64,000 bases of DNA, from NCBI RefSeq assembly GCF_042684865.1, contig NZ_JBHUML010000005.1:496001-560000 (forward strand), given 5' to 3'. Each line of letters opens with the position of its first letter. The stretch's first letter is position 1. The translations under genes and the position numbers were made by a program. Of this stretch, positions 33,788-42,736 are shown piece by piece. The stretch comes from Salibacterium lacus (lineage in GTDB: Bacteria > Bacillota > Bacilli > Bacillales > Marinococcaceae). The notes under the pieces were generated by a model. That model was not told the DNA's origin and did no database searches. It saw only the letters and a list, made by a program, of their open reading frames with translations.

Positions 33788-34772
33788 GTGGAACACTCCC
33801 GGCATTCTATACATTGTCCAGTTTCTGCAGACAAGAAGCCAGATTGCTTTTCTATACATTCTATATGGTATTTTCGCGGCTGTGATGATTCTTGACAGCG
33901 TTGTGTTGATTGACGTTTCCCTTTCTGTAGTAGGAGCATGGGGTGCCTTTGTCGGCGGAGGAGCTGTGGTTCTCCATTATGTATTCAAACAGCAGCGGAC
34001 AGGCCTTCTCAGCATTTATCTACTCTTGTGCATGGTGTGGTGGTCCAGTGCCGTCCTCTGGTCCGGAGGGCTGAGCAGTCCCTTATTCTACTATGCCCAG
34101 GTGGTTCTGCTGTTGTATGCCTTGTCCTGTTCTCTGCTTTTATTGACAGCCGGCGCTGTCTTCTACAGCCTGACGACAATAGGAAGCCTGCTTTTTTATT
34201 CCGTCGGAACAAATAACGTCGTTGAGCCGCTGAGTATGATTGTCGTACATCTTCTCACACTTGCTGCCGGTTTTTTTCTGTTGTATGCTGTCGAACATTA
34301 CCAACAGATGTGGAAGCACTGGAAGTACAGAGCAAACACCGATTATTTGACGGAACTTTATAACCGGGAAGGTTTTATGGAGCGGTGGGACCATACCGCG
34401 CCGATAAGCGGCATATTCGGTGTTCTGGACCTGGATGATTTTAAGACCGTTAATGATCAATACGGCCATGAAGCCGGTGATGTGATTATTCAGAGGGCCG
34501 GGGCTGCGTTATCGAACGTTGTTGATGATAAAGGGGCGGCCGGTAGAATCGGCGGGGATGAATTTGTCATGTTCCTGCCGGCTGATATGTCGGTAGAGGA
34601 AGCAGAAGCAGCGGTGGAGCATGCCATTTCCTCTGCCGGCACAGACCTGGACGCTTTTGCTGGTGCATCTGTCGGGTTTGTTCCCTATCACAAGTACACA
34701 CATGACTTTCAGATGCTGTACAGCGCAGCGGACCGGAAAATGTATGAAAAAAAAGCAGCATCCTTCCGTTGA
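33774..34772 (+). CDS. Membrane diguanylate cyclase (GGDEF domain)
   Basis: A 332-aa protein with about six hydrophobic segments in residues 15-170 and a C-terminal GGDEF domain (about 185-330). Its active site is GRIGGDEFVMFLPA, with LDLDDFKTVNDQYGHEAGDVII upstream. These residues suffice for GTP cyclisation to c-di-GMP. No RxxD inhibitory site is seen five residues before GGDEF, so product feedback is probably absent. I preferred ATG 33774 (six bases after GGAGG) over the GTG at 33771. It overlaps the EAL gene by 14 bases. Confidence 0.92.
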   Translation: MTTYKWNTPGILYIVQFLQTRSQIAFLYILYGIFAAVMILDSVVLIDVSLSVVGAWGAFVGGGAVVLHYVFKQQRTGLLSIYLLLCMVWWSSAVLWSGGLSSPLFYYAQVVLLLYALSCSLLLLTAGAVFYSLTTIGSLLFYSVGTNNVVEPLSMIVVHLLTLAAGFFLLYAVEHYQQMWKHWKYRANTDYLTELYNREGFMERWDHTAPISGIFGVLDLDDFKTVNDQYGHEAGDVIIQRAGAALSNVVDDKGAAGRIGGDEFVMFLPADMSVEEAEAAVEHAISSAGTDLDAFAGASVGFVPYHKYTHDFQMLYSAADRKMYEKKAASFR

Positions 34773-34852
34773 TTTAGCAGCATCTATCACTTTTTCTGCG
34801 CCTTTAGGCAGCGGAACACGGAAGCCCGATTCCATTTACTCTCCTGCTCACA

Positions 34853-34900
34853 CAAAACAAATAAAGCCTTCGGTCGATACCGAAGGCTTTATTTGTTTTG
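34853..34900. terminator. Bidirectional terminator between the GGDEF gene and the YfmS-like gene
   Basis: A perfect 22-bp stem with a CGAT loop, A/T-rich at the base and GC-rich at the top (AAGCCTTCGGT). It gives a T-run in both directions between two convergent genes. Confidence 0.92.
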
Positions 34901-34932
34901 GTTCAGGTGTTCTGTTCAAATGGCATATCCTG

Positions 34933-35772
34933 CTACAGAGAAACGTTTTCTTCCATGTATTTTTTCAGGTTATTGGAGGTTTCGTTCAGCTTTTCGATCT
35001 CAGCCATGAAATCGGTAACCAACTTTGCTTCTTCCTGGGTGGAAGTGGCAATGTCCTGAAAATCATTTTCCATTCTGCTGATGGACTGTTGAATTTCATT
35101 CAGCGTGTCTTCAATGCGGACTGTTGCCTCTTTGGAATCATTCGAGAGCTTGCGGACTTCATTGGCAACCACCCCGAAACCGGCTCCTTCCTTGCCGACA
35201 CGTGCCGCTTCAATGGCAGCGTTCAAGCCAAGGAGGTTGGTCTGATCGCTGATTCCTTTAATGGTGGATGTCACTTCCGTAATATTAGAGGAATGTTCGA
35301 CCGCGGCTTTGGTGTTTTCCGAAATTTGTTCGGTTGTCGCCGATAACTGCTCGGAATGCGCCGCAATGTGCTGAACCTTGCTGACCAGTGTTTCCGAGAT
35401 CGAATCCATCGACTCGATGATCGACGAGAATTCTTCCTTCTGCTTTGTGCTGACCGCCGCATTCACCCCGGCCACAATTTGTCCATTTTCCTTGATTGGA
35501 AAAGAAATACTGTCAAAGGGAACGCCGAATTCCTCCGCCCCTACTTTCACCACTGTCGTGCCTTCTGCATTCACCTGTTTGAAATTCTGGTAACCTTCCG
35601 GCAGTGGATCCCCCGGTTTGTGGCCGAAATTCAATTCCCGGCTCGGGGCATAGTAAAGATACTTTTCATGATCAAAAACCGTAATCATCGTATCCCCGCG
35701 CAGAATTTCCTTGATATAGGGAATAGACGTAATAAATGCCTGAACTTTATCGGTTTCCTGTGTGGTTTCCAT
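34933..35772 (-). CDS. Soluble methyl-accepting chemotaxis protein (YfmS-like)
   Basis: A 279-aa receptor with no hydrophobic segment. The N-terminal 130 residues form a sensory domain (KYLYYAPSRELNFGHKPGDPLPEGYQNF; FPIKENGQIVAGVNAAVS) of the kind found in YfmS. The C-terminal half has the signalling tip DQTNLLGLNAAIEAARVGKEGAGFGVVANEVRKLSNDS near residues 185-222. ATG 35772 is backed by AAAGGTG; upstream codons to 35907 encode no conserved sequence. It probably reports an intracellular signal to CheA. Stands alone, convergent with the c-di-GMP pair. Confidence 0.9.
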   Translation of the reverse strand: METTQETDKVQAFITSIPYIKEILRGDTMITVFDHEKYLYYAPSRELNFGHKPGDPLPEGYQNFKQVNAEGTTVVKVGAEEFGVPFDSISFPIKENGQIVAGVNAAVSTKQKEEFSSIIESMDSISETLVSKVQHIAAHSEQLSATTEQISENTKAAVEHSSNITEVTSTIKGISDQTNLLGLNAAIEAARVGKEGAGFGVVANEVRKLSNDSKEATVRIEDTLNEIQQSISRMENDFQDIATSTQEEAKLVTDFMAEIEKLNETSNNLKKYMEENVSL

Positions 35773-35904
35773 CGTAAAAACACCTTTCAACATGTTATCG
35801 ATAATTATATCGACATGTTTCGTACAGGACTTAACATCTAGTTCGGTTTCTATCAAGAAAAATAAAAGACAATACATAAGAATCATTTTTAAGGAAATTA
35901 ATTC

Positions 35905-35942
35905 CATTATAAAACCCCCGTCACGTGTCTTGTGCGGGGGTC
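35905..35942 (-). terminator. Terminator of the SDR gene
   Basis: On the minus strand ACCCCCG...CGGGGGT (35914-35941) is followed by TTTTATAA. Confidence 0.82.
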
Positions 35943-35956
35943 CGGGGTGCCAAGGA

Positions 35957-36706
35957 TTACTTTGTATTGGTAAAGCCGCCGTCGATACGGATCACTTCTC
36001 CATTAATGTACTGAGCCGGGCTTGTCAGCAGGAAGGTAACCAGTTCCGCCACTTCTTCCGGAGTTCCCAGCCGTTTCTGCGGAATACCGCCGGCGGCGTT
36101 TTCTTTCATTTCCGGATTCGCTTCATAAAATTCCTTTACCATCGGTGTTTCCGTCGGCCCGGGCGCGATCGCGTTGACCCGGAGGCCGTCCTTGGCATAC
36201 TCAGCCACCATACTTTTTGTCAATCCGACGATGCCGTGTTTCGTCGCAGAATAAGTGACAACCGAATCCTGCCCGATTACACCGGCACTTGATGACGTAT
36301 TGACGATCGCACCGCCGCCGTTATTGATCATCACTTCCGCCACGTAGCGGACTCCATACATCGCACCAAGCAGGTTAATACCGACAATCTGCTCGATTTC
36401 TTCCGGTTCCGTCTCGAGAAAATAGCCGCCGCTTCCGGAAATCCCGGCATTGTTGAAAAAGTAATCAATGCGTCCAAAATGCTCCATCGTCTGATCCACA
36501 TATTTTTTCACTTCTTCTTTTTTGGAGACATCGGCTGTGACCGCGATGGCCTCCACCCCTTTTTCCTTCACTAATTCCACGGTTTCCAGGGCGGACGCTT
36601 CCTTCACATCCACTACCGCAATATGAACACCTTCCTGCGCCATCCGCAGGGCAGCTGCCTGTCCCAAGCCGCTTCCACCGCCGGTAATAATCGCTACGTT
36701 ACTCAT
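35957..36706 (-). CDS. Short-chain dehydrogenase/reductase (SDR)
   Basis: A 249-aa classical SDR. The cofactor loop is TGGGSGLG (about residues 8-15), followed by NNAGISGSGG near residue 86. The catalytic Ser lies in NTSSSAGVIG near 139 and YSATKHG near 153 supplies Tyr and Lys. DVKEASALE after the second strand suggests NAD preference. The start at 36706 has AGGAGG at 7 bases; the longer reading is unlikely. Substrate unknown. Divergent from the methyltransferase gene. Confidence 0.92.
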   Translation of the reverse strand: MSNVAIITGGGSGLGQAAALRMAQEGVHIAVVDVKEASALETVELVKEKGVEAIAVTADVSKKEEVKKYVDQTMEHFGRIDYFFNNAGISGSGGYFLETEPEEIEQIVGINLLGAMYGVRYVAEVMINNGGGAIVNTSSSAGVIGQDSVVTYSATKHGIVGLTKSMVAEYAKDGLRVNAIAPGPTETPMVKEFYEANPEMKENAAGGIPQKRLGTPEEVAELVTFLLTSPAQYINGEVIRIDGGFTNTK

Positions 36707-36884
36707 TGTTGTGCCTCCTGTCATGTTAAGAATCATTTTAATCGTACACCTTCACAACCACCAAGAAAAGCATAAAGCTCCCGCTTACGTAAGCTGTTTT
36801 GTTAAATCGATAATATAGAAAAATGGAAAAGAGAATGAGATACTGAAAGAAAAGAAAATGCTTTGCATAAGAGGAGGACAAAAA

Positions 36885-37496
36885 GTGGACATCCAAAGGC
36901 AGCGGAAACTCTTTGACCGGCAGGCAGAAAAGTATGCGAAACGCGTTGGAAAAAGGGGAGCTGATCACAAGTGGCGGAAGCGGCTGTTGTCGGAAGCAGA
37001 AGGAAATATTTTGGAAATATCCGCCGGGGCGGGAACAAATTTTCCGTATTACCCGGGAGATGCCTCCATCACTGCGGTTGATTTCAGTCCGGCTATGCTG
37101 GAAAAGGCCCGGGAGACGGCGCAAAAAGAAAACAAAAAGGTGACAGCATTTATTTCCGGCAACGTCGAAACTCTGGACTTCCCTGAACATTCGTTTGATA
37201 CGATCGTTTCCACCTTGTCCATGTGTGCTTACCCGAACCCGGATCACGTCCTGCGTCTGTTGTCGACATGGTGCCACAAAGACGGCCGGATTCTGCTCCT
37301 TGAGCATGGGGTAAGTTCCAATCGCGTACTTGCCAAGCTTCAGGATGCATTCGACCCTGTTTTCACAAAGAGAGTGGGCTGCCATATCAACAGAGATCTC
37401 ATGACCCTTGTGCACCAAGCCCCTGTAACCATACAACGGGAAGAACACGCTCTTTTCGGAGCGGTTCATCTCATTTGGGCCAAGCCGAATCCTTAA
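36885..37496 (+). CDS. Class I SAM-dependent methyltransferase
   Basis: A 203-aa methyltransferase. The SAM loop EISAGAGTNFPYYP (motif I) is near residue 44, VDFSPAMLEKAR (motif II) near 66, and FDTIVSTLSMCAYPNPDHVL near 103. The final part (LLLEHGVSSNRVLAKLQDAFDPVF) resembles phospholipid- or quinone-type methyltransferases of the UbiE/METTL7-like group. The start is GTG 36885, behind AGGAGG at 7 bases. Substrate cannot be assigned. Single-gene unit with terminator. Confidence 0.88.
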   Translation: MDIQRQRKLFDRQAEKYAKRVGKRGADHKWRKRLLSEAEGNILEISAGAGTNFPYYPGDASITAVDFSPAMLEKARETAQKENKKVTAFISGNVETLDFPEHSFDTIVSTLSMCAYPNPDHVLRLLSTWCHKDGRILLLEHGVSSNRVLAKLQDAFDPVFTKRVGCHINRDLMTLVHQAPVTIQREEHALFGAVHLIWAKPNP

Positions 37497-37525
37497 CAGC
37501 AAAGACCGGAATACAGCCAAAAAAG

Positions 37526-37565
37526 AAGAAGGCACTCCCTTTTGAAAGAGGCCTTCTTTATAAAT
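37526..37565. terminator. Bidirectional terminator between the methyltransferase and GMC genes
   Basis: AAGAAGGC / GCCTTCTT stem at 37526-37558, with TTTAT after it on the plus strand and TTCTTTTTT on the minus strand, between convergent genes. Confidence 0.78.
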
Positions 37566-37569
37566 TATT

Positions 37570-39276
37570 TTATTTCGCTTTTTTTCCTTTTTTCTGTTTG
37601 ATGGTACCTGTCTCGGGTTCATGGACGCCGTGACGGTAGAAATCAGCATCCTCAGGCTCCAGCGGCTGCCGTCCACGGATCAGATCTGCTGCCTTTTCCG
37701 CCAGCATCAGGACCGGTGCGTGAATATTACCGTTTGTTATATAAGGCATGGCGGAGGCATCTACCACCCGCACATTGTCCAGCCCATGAACCTTCATGGT
37801 AGTTGGATCCACCACAGCCATAGGATCGGATGCCGGCCCCATTTTAGTCGTGCATGACGGATGAAGGGCTGTTTCTGCATCTTCTTTTACCCACTCCAGA
37901 ATCTCTTCCTCTGTCTGCACGGACGTTCCGGGTGAAATTTCTCCCGAATTGTAAGGAGCGATGGACGACTGAGCCATAATGTTGCGTGTAACGCGGACTG
38001 CTTCCACCCACTCACGTCTGTCCTGCTCGGTGGAAAGGTAGTTGTAGACCATGCTCGGATGCTCTTTAGGATCTTTGGAACGAATCTTCAATGATCCCCG
38101 TGCATCAGAGAACATCGGTCCGACGTGAACCTGGAATCCGTGCTCTGTTTCCGCCTGCTGTCCATCGTAACGTACGGCTACCGGCAGGAAGTGATACATC
38201 AGGTTAGGATAAGGAACGTCTTCGTTCGAACGGACAAAGCCTCCCCCTTCAAAGTGGTTCGTTGCGGCGGGGCCTTTGCGGCCAAGCAGCCACTGAAGAC
38301 CGATCCAGGGCATCCGGGTTTTTTTCAGGTTAGGCTGTTCCGATACCGGTTTCGGGCAGGAATACTGGATGTAGGCTTCCAGGTGATCCTGAAGATTTTC
38401 CCCCACACCCGGCAGATCAACGACAGGTTCAATGCCGAGAGAGCGCAGGTGTTCCGACTCGCCTACTCCTGACAATTGAAGCAGCTGCGGCGTATTGATA
38501 GCGCCGCCGGCGAGGATGACTTCCCCTGCCGATACGTGATGGGTCGTTTTGTTCCGGCGGTAAGTCACGCTTTCCGCTTTCGTGCCGTTGAAGTTAATAC
38601 TCGAAACAAACGCACGTGTTTTCACGGTAAGATTCGACCGTTTCATCACCGGACGCAGATAAGCCCGCGACACAGACATGCGTCTGCCTTTGTACACATG
38701 TTTATCAAACGGGGCGAATCCTTCCTGGCGGAACCCATTCACGTCCGGGATCCGGGAATAACCGGCATCCTCCGCAGCATCAAAAAAGGCTTGGAATAAT
38801 GGATTTTTGGCCGGGCCGCGCTCCAGCTTAACCGGACCGTCATGACCGCGGTATTCATCATCTTTATCCGCTGCCAGCGCATTCTCCAGGCGTTTAAAAT
38901 ACGGAAGGCAATGAGCAAAATTCCATTCCTCCATGCCGGGATCGCCTCCCCAGCGTTCATAGTCCAATGGATTGCCGCGTTGATAAATCATACCGTTGAT
39001 GGAACTCGATCCGCCAAGCACCTTCCCGCGGGCATGCTTCACCCGGCGTCCATCCATGTATGGTTCAGGATCCGATTCATATCTCCAGTCGTAAAAGGGT
39101 TTTCCTGCGGGAAACGGCAGAGCTGCCGGCATTTGAATCAACAGGTCCCACGGATAATCACTACGCCCTGCTTCCAGAACAAGAACACTGCTTTTCCCAT
39201 CTTCACTTAGACGGTTGGCAAGGATAGAACCCGCACTGCCTCCGCCGATCACAACATAATCATATGTTTCGCCCAT
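37570..39276 (-). CDS. GMC family FAD oxidoreductase (choline/alcohol dehydrogenase-like)
   Basis: A 568-aa flavoprotein. The FAD loop DYVVIGGGSAGSILANRLSE lies at residues 5-24. GMC signature 1 (HARGKVLGGSSSINGMIYQRG) is near 82 and signature 2 (GGAINTPQLLQLSGVG) near 257. The C-terminal catalytic region has LHPSCTTKMGP (His) and ITNGNIHAPVLMLAEKAADLI. The relatives include choline dehydrogenase BetA, but no betaine aldehyde dehydrogenase is adjacent, so the substrate may be another alcohol. RBS GAGGAGG before ATG 39276. The tail is lysine-rich (KQKKGKKAK). Confidence 0.9.
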   Translation of the reverse strand: MGETYDYVVIGGGSAGSILANRLSEDGKSSVLVLEAGRSDYPWDLLIQMPAALPFPAGKPFYDWRYESDPEPYMDGRRVKHARGKVLGGSSSINGMIYQRGNPLDYERWGGDPGMEEWNFAHCLPYFKRLENALAADKDDEYRGHDGPVKLERGPAKNPLFQAFFDAAEDAGYSRIPDVNGFRQEGFAPFDKHVYKGRRMSVSRAYLRPVMKRSNLTVKTRAFVSSINFNGTKAESVTYRRNKTTHHVSAGEVILAGGAINTPQLLQLSGVGESEHLRSLGIEPVVDLPGVGENLQDHLEAYIQYSCPKPVSEQPNLKKTRMPWIGLQWLLGRKGPAATNHFEGGGFVRSNEDVPYPNLMYHFLPVAVRYDGQQAETEHGFQVHVGPMFSDARGSLKIRSKDPKEHPSMVYNYLSTEQDRREWVEAVRVTRNIMAQSSIAPYNSGEISPGTSVQTEEEILEWVKEDAETALHPSCTTKMGPASDPMAVVDPTTMKVHGLDNVRVVDASAMPYITNGNIHAPVLMLAEKAADLIRGRQPLEPEDADFYRHGVHEPETGTIKQKKGKKAK

Positions 39277-39590
39277 CTTCCAGACCTCCTCGAATATCAA
39301 AAATATCAGTTTACATAGTACCTCGATAAATTTATTAAATTTTTATTTAACGTTTTTAACATAATTAATTTACCACGGCTGATTTCTTTTGTAAAGGAGG
39401 TCCCGGAGAAAGAACGGAGGAAATGGCCTAAAAAAGGACAGTACAGATCTCCGTGCAGCACATTTCAGGGAATCAGAGTACATTGTCAGGATGACACGCA
39501 TGCTACGGGCAGAAAGTAAGGCTCAGCTGCCGCTATAAAAATAATCAAGAGAGCAGGTGCAGAAAAAAGGACGCTCCCCCCTCAGAAGTT
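39277..39590. repeat. Intergenic stretch holding copy A of a 51-bp repeat
   Basis: Positions 39455-39505 (beginning GCAGCACATTTCAG, ending CGCATGCTA) match 43346-43396 at 48 of 51 bases in the same orientation. After the core, AGTAAGGCTCAGCTGCCG (39514-39531) also has a counterpart in copy B, so A looks like B with about 75 bases removed. No gene seen. Confidence 0.75.
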
Positions 39591-41018
39591 TTAAAGTTCA
39601 TCCTTATCTTTTTGTAAAACATTACTCAACACTCCATCATAATCATCTGCAAAATTCTTCAAGAATTTTCGGTAGGGAGTGACTCCTTTTTCTTTCATCT
39701 GACCAAGTGCCTGCAGATACCCTGTTACCACGTTCATTTCTTCCCGGGAGATATCCCCTTCCATCTCCGTCAGCTGCTTTTCTATTTCTATGTGTGATTT
39801 CTCCGCTTTTTCATGTTGAAATGTTTCCACCTGCTTTCGGTACTTCTGGAACCCGGCACGCAATTCTTCTTTTTCCGGAATCGGCACATAGCCTGTTTTT
39901 TCAATCAAGGACTGTCCCTGGTCCGACAAGATCCATTGAATAAAATCATCGAGATGTGGATTGTCCGACCCGTTTGTGATCGCATAAAATTCGCTCGTTA
40001 ATGGATATTTATCCTGCTGGATCGATCTCTCATCCGGTTTTACGTTGTCCACTTTCAAAAGCTTCACGCCATTGTTTTCTACCATCTCCGTGGCGAAATA
40101 TCGGTAGGAAAAACCGATGGCATTGCGGTGATTCCGGTAATCGGACGTCTTCTCCACAATCCCGCCCATGCCGCTGACCTGCTGATCGGCAGGTGGATCC
40201 ATGATTGGTTTTTCCCCCATCATGTTTTGAAGACCTGTCTGACTTCCGCTCCCTTCCGGTCGCTGAAAGGCAATAATGTTCTGATCGGGGCCGCCCACTT
40301 CTTCCCAGTTCGTAATATTGCCGGCATAAATCTGCTGTAATTCTTTCACCGTCAAGCTGTTTACAGGATTACTCTCATGCACAAAAAAGACAAACGCTTC
40401 TTTTCCTATAGGAGTCTGTTTTTTCTCCGGTCCAAGCTTTTCCTCCTGCTTATCGGACGGCCCCGCAGCAAAGATCATATCCACCTCGCCGTCCGCCAGA
40501 CGCTGGTAGGCTCCGTTTGTTTTGGAGACAACCACTTCACTGCGCCGCGTACTGCCGTGGGGATAGGAATCTTCCGGATAGACCGCACGCGCAAAGGCCG
40601 CATACACCGGGTATAACGCGGTAGCTCCATCTAAAGCAGGGAGATGTTCTTCTATCGTATAGTCAGACGTTCCATCAAGCGAAGCTGCTTTTGTATTTTC
40701 ATGAAAGGGTTCATATGCTGTTAAATCTATCTCCGCACGCTGGATTTCAATATGACTCATATAAGCATCGTACCCGGCATACCCCGCATTAGGCACAACA
40801 AGCAGAAGCAGTGGAATAAGAATTTTCATACGTACCGATACACGGTAAAATACTCCCAGTATCCATAAGTCCCCTGATATTAATACCGCGCCAGCAGTAA
40901 TGCCGACATATATGTAGACGCTCCGGGGAAAAACGAGTAAGGAAAAATATACTGCAAAGAAAGCCGCAAAACCAAAAATAATAGTAAAAGCCAGCATCCC
41001 GATGATTCGTTTGGTCAC
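39591..41018 (-). CDS. PstS-like substrate-binding protein with N-terminal membrane anchor
   Basis: A 475-aa protein. Residues 5-90 hold about three hydrophobic segments instead of a lipoprotein signal. A periplasmic-binding fold of the PstS/SphX type follows (TALYPVYAAFARAVYP near 137, QRPEGSGSQTGLQNMM near 270, GFSYRYFATEMV near 325). The last roughly 80 residues are helical and charged. The start is GTG 41018 behind AAAGGAG. No PstCAB permease genes follow, so a sensory or scaffolding role rather than import is plausible (inference). It follows an XRE regulator by 23 bases on the same strand. Confidence 0.82.
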   Translation of the reverse strand: MTKRIIGMLAFTIIFGFAAFFAVYFSLLVFPRSVYIYVGITAGAVLISGDLWILGVFYRVSVRMKILIPLLLLVVPNAGYAGYDAYMSHIEIQRAEIDLTAYEPFHENTKAASLDGTSDYTIEEHLPALDGATALYPVYAAFARAVYPEDSYPHGSTRRSEVVVSKTNGAYQRLADGEVDMIFAAGPSDKQEEKLGPEKKQTPIGKEAFVFFVHESNPVNSLTVKELQQIYAGNITNWEEVGGPDQNIIAFQRPEGSGSQTGLQNMMGEKPIMDPPADQQVSGMGGIVEKTSDYRNHRNAIGFSYRYFATEMVENNGVKLLKVDNVKPDERSIQQDKYPLTSEFYAITNGSDNPHLDDFIQWILSDQGQSLIEKTGYVPIPEKEELRAGFQKYRKQVETFQHEKAEKSHIEIEKQLTEMEGDISREEMNVVTGYLQALGQMKEKGVTPYRKFLKNFADDYDGVLSNVLQKDKDEL

Positions 41019-41041
41019 TTTCTGTCTCTCCTTTCCTGCTG

Positions 41042-41500
41042 TCAGGAACCCTGATATTTTAGTTCATCTAAACGTTTTTCCGCGTCTTCCTTATGAAATG
41101 TGCTGTACCGCCGGTAATTTTCTTCGTCCAGAATACGGTAATGATTACTGATTACATTTTGCTGCAGGCGGTAAGTGTCTTCTCTCGCAATCTCCTTCCA
41201 CCATACGGTTCCTCCCATTGTTTTAGCCTTTGGTGCTTCATCATTTTGGAAACCAACCAGTTTAATAAACTCTACCGGGTCATCGCCCAGAAGCGACAGC
41301 AGTACTTCACTGTGATTGAACAACCCGCATACTGCTACAACCGTGGTCCAATTTGCGGTCGTCCTCCCTTTTTCTATCTGGACGAGCGTCTTCTTTGAAA
41401 TGCCAAGTATTTCTGCCATCCTATCCTGGGTGTAGTCCTGTTCTGTTCTTATAAGTTTTATCTTTTCAGAAATAAGAGTAATGGCTCTCTGCTGATCCAT
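41042..41500 (-). CDS. XRE family transcriptional regulator
   Basis: A 152-aa regulator. The helix-turn-helix lies at residues 10-65 (IKLIRTEQDYTQDRMAEILGISKKTLVQIEKGRTTANWTTVVAV). The C-terminal half is extended and aromatic-rich (GTVWWKEIAREDTYRLQQNVISNHYRILDEENYRRYSTF), a type that may sense a ligand or partner. RBS AAGGAG. It is the first gene of a two-gene unit with the membrane-anchored PstS-like protein and may control it. Confidence 0.88.
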   Translation of the reverse strand: MDQQRAITLISEKIKLIRTEQDYTQDRMAEILGISKKTLVQIEKGRTTANWTTVVAVCGLFNHSEVLLSLLGDDPVEFIKLVGFQNDEAPKAKTMGGTVWWKEIAREDTYRLQQNVISNHYRILDEENYRRYSTFHKEDAEKRLDELKYQGS

Positions 41501-41730
41501 CCCAACTCTCCTTTTTCACTTTTAGTGTAATTACACACTTTTCGTTTAATTTTTCAAATCTCATTGTTGAGAAAATTCCATTCGTTCGTATTTCACTTAA
41601 GACAGGCAGGAACAACTTCGTTTCAAAATTTGAAATCATATACCAACATTAGTCACAAAATTGATTTTTCATATCAGGAGGGGTACTATGACAGGGAAAG
41701 TACTGATGCTGATAGTCAAAGGAGGGATTC

Positions 41731-42033
41731 ATACTGGAAGGCGTTCTTTACAAAATAAGAGAGTCATTCAACTATGTTAAACCGTCAGAAGGAGCTGTAG
41801 CATCTTTTATTCTGGAAAATCCGGAAAAGGCTGTATCCGTGACTGTTAAACAGCTTGCGGAGGCAAGTTATGCCAGTCCGTCAGCGGTTATGCGTTATTG
41901 TCAAACCCTTGGATACAATGGATTTAAAGATTTTAAATTGAAATTATCCGGTGATCTGACCGTCATCAACTTACACGATCTGGAACCGGAAAGTTATTTT
42001 TCTCTGCCTGATCGAGTAGGAGGGGGTGACTAA
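41731..42033 (+). pseudogene. Truncated RpiR/MurR family regulator (HTH domain only, start codon lost)
   Basis: The frame from 41731 reads (I)LEGVLYKIRESFNYVKPSE..., then TVKQLAEASYASPSAVMRYCQTLGYNGFKDFKLKL. This is a clear RpiR N-terminal helix-turn-helix of about 100 residues. The SIS sugar-phosphate domain (about 150 residues) is missing. An AAAGGAGGG site sits at 41718-41726, but the codon in start position is ATA/CTG; a GTG only occurs at 41839, inside the domain. The frame ends in a terminator hairpin at 42014. Interpreted as a decayed remnant; a short DNA-binding protein from a rare start cannot be excluded. Confidence 0.75.
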
Positions 42034-42046
42034 CCCCCTCCTACTC
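42014..42046 (+). terminator. Terminator hairpin enclosing the stop of the rpiR remnant
   Basis: Perfect 14-bp stem GAGTAGGAGGGGGT / ACCCCCTCCTACTC with a 5-base loop that includes part of the TAA stop. Pyrimidine-rich sequence (ATTTCCTCTTTCT) follows. Confidence 0.75.
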
Positions 42047-42079
42047 ATTTCCTCTTTCTGGTTTTCGGTGTTTTCCTTT

Positions 42080-42736
42080 TTATTTTTTTCTACTTGTCTT
42101 TGTGGTAAATAGTAGTCCCAGCCATAAACCCAGTCCGACGAGGAAAAAGATTATGAACGAACTAATAGCAATAAAGAGTTCACCAGTGGCCAATCCGGAC
42201 GTGCAAGCGACGAAAATACTGAAAAGAGTAATACCAATGGCCAAGGTATAAAGCAATGCGCGGCCCTTAATCATCGCGTATCGAGTTGTTGTCTCTCTCG
42301 TGAGCAGGCTGTATGTGAATAACATTCCGCCGCCTACGATGAAGATGGATGGTCCTGTCACTGCTTCACCCGGAAGTCCCATGAAATACAACATAGTTGT
42401 CGCCAGACCTCCGAAGACCATAACTAAGATTCCAACAATGAAGCCCGCGGTTGAAATCCTCGATACCGTGGATGTGTACACATCTCTTTTGGATTGATCA
42501 TCCCCAATTTGACGCATGTCTTCTTTCAGGCCGCTCATATCGCCCATCGAGTGGATTACCTCTTTAAGGGCTGCGTCTTCTGATTTTCCTTCTTTTACTA
42601 AATCTCGTGCTCTTTCTTTTAGGTTGACGGTTAGTTCTTCTTTCAGTTCATAAAGCTGCTGACTTGTTCCTATCCCGGAAAACTCCCGCTCGATGAAAGC
42701 TTTGATTTTCTTATCCAGATCAATTTGACGCTTCAT
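42080..42736 (-). CDS. HAAS-domain (permease-prefix) membrane protein paired with PadR
   Basis: A 218-aa protein. Residues 1-85 are a helical cytosolic domain (IDLDKKIKAFIEREFSGIGTSQQLYELKEEL; KEGKSEDAALKEVIHSMGDM), the kind found beside PadR regulators (HAAS / DUF1700-like). Four hydrophobic segments follow (TAGFIVGILVMVFGGLATTMLYFM onward). The ATG 42736 overlaps the last codons of the PadR gene and uses a GAAGGGGG site. HAAS proteins are thought to transmit PadR-linked envelope responses; the exact role is unknown. Confidence 0.82.
   Translation of the reverse strand: MKRQIDLDKKIKAFIEREFSGIGTSQQLYELKEELTVNLKERARDLVKEGKSEDAALKEVIHSMGDMSGLKEDMRQIGDDQSKRDVYTSTVSRISTAGFIVGILVMVFGGLATTMLYFMGLPGEAVTGPSIFIVGGGMLFTYSLLTRETTTRYAMIKGRALLYTLAIGITLFSIFVACTSGLATGELFIAISSFIIFFLVGLGLWLGLLFTTKTSRKK

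Noticed and set aside
36738..37676. A 312-codon minus-strand frame across the methyltransferase gene
   Set aside because: The plus-strand methyltransferase has clear SAM motifs, a GTG start with AGGAGG and a terminator; the minus frame has none of these.
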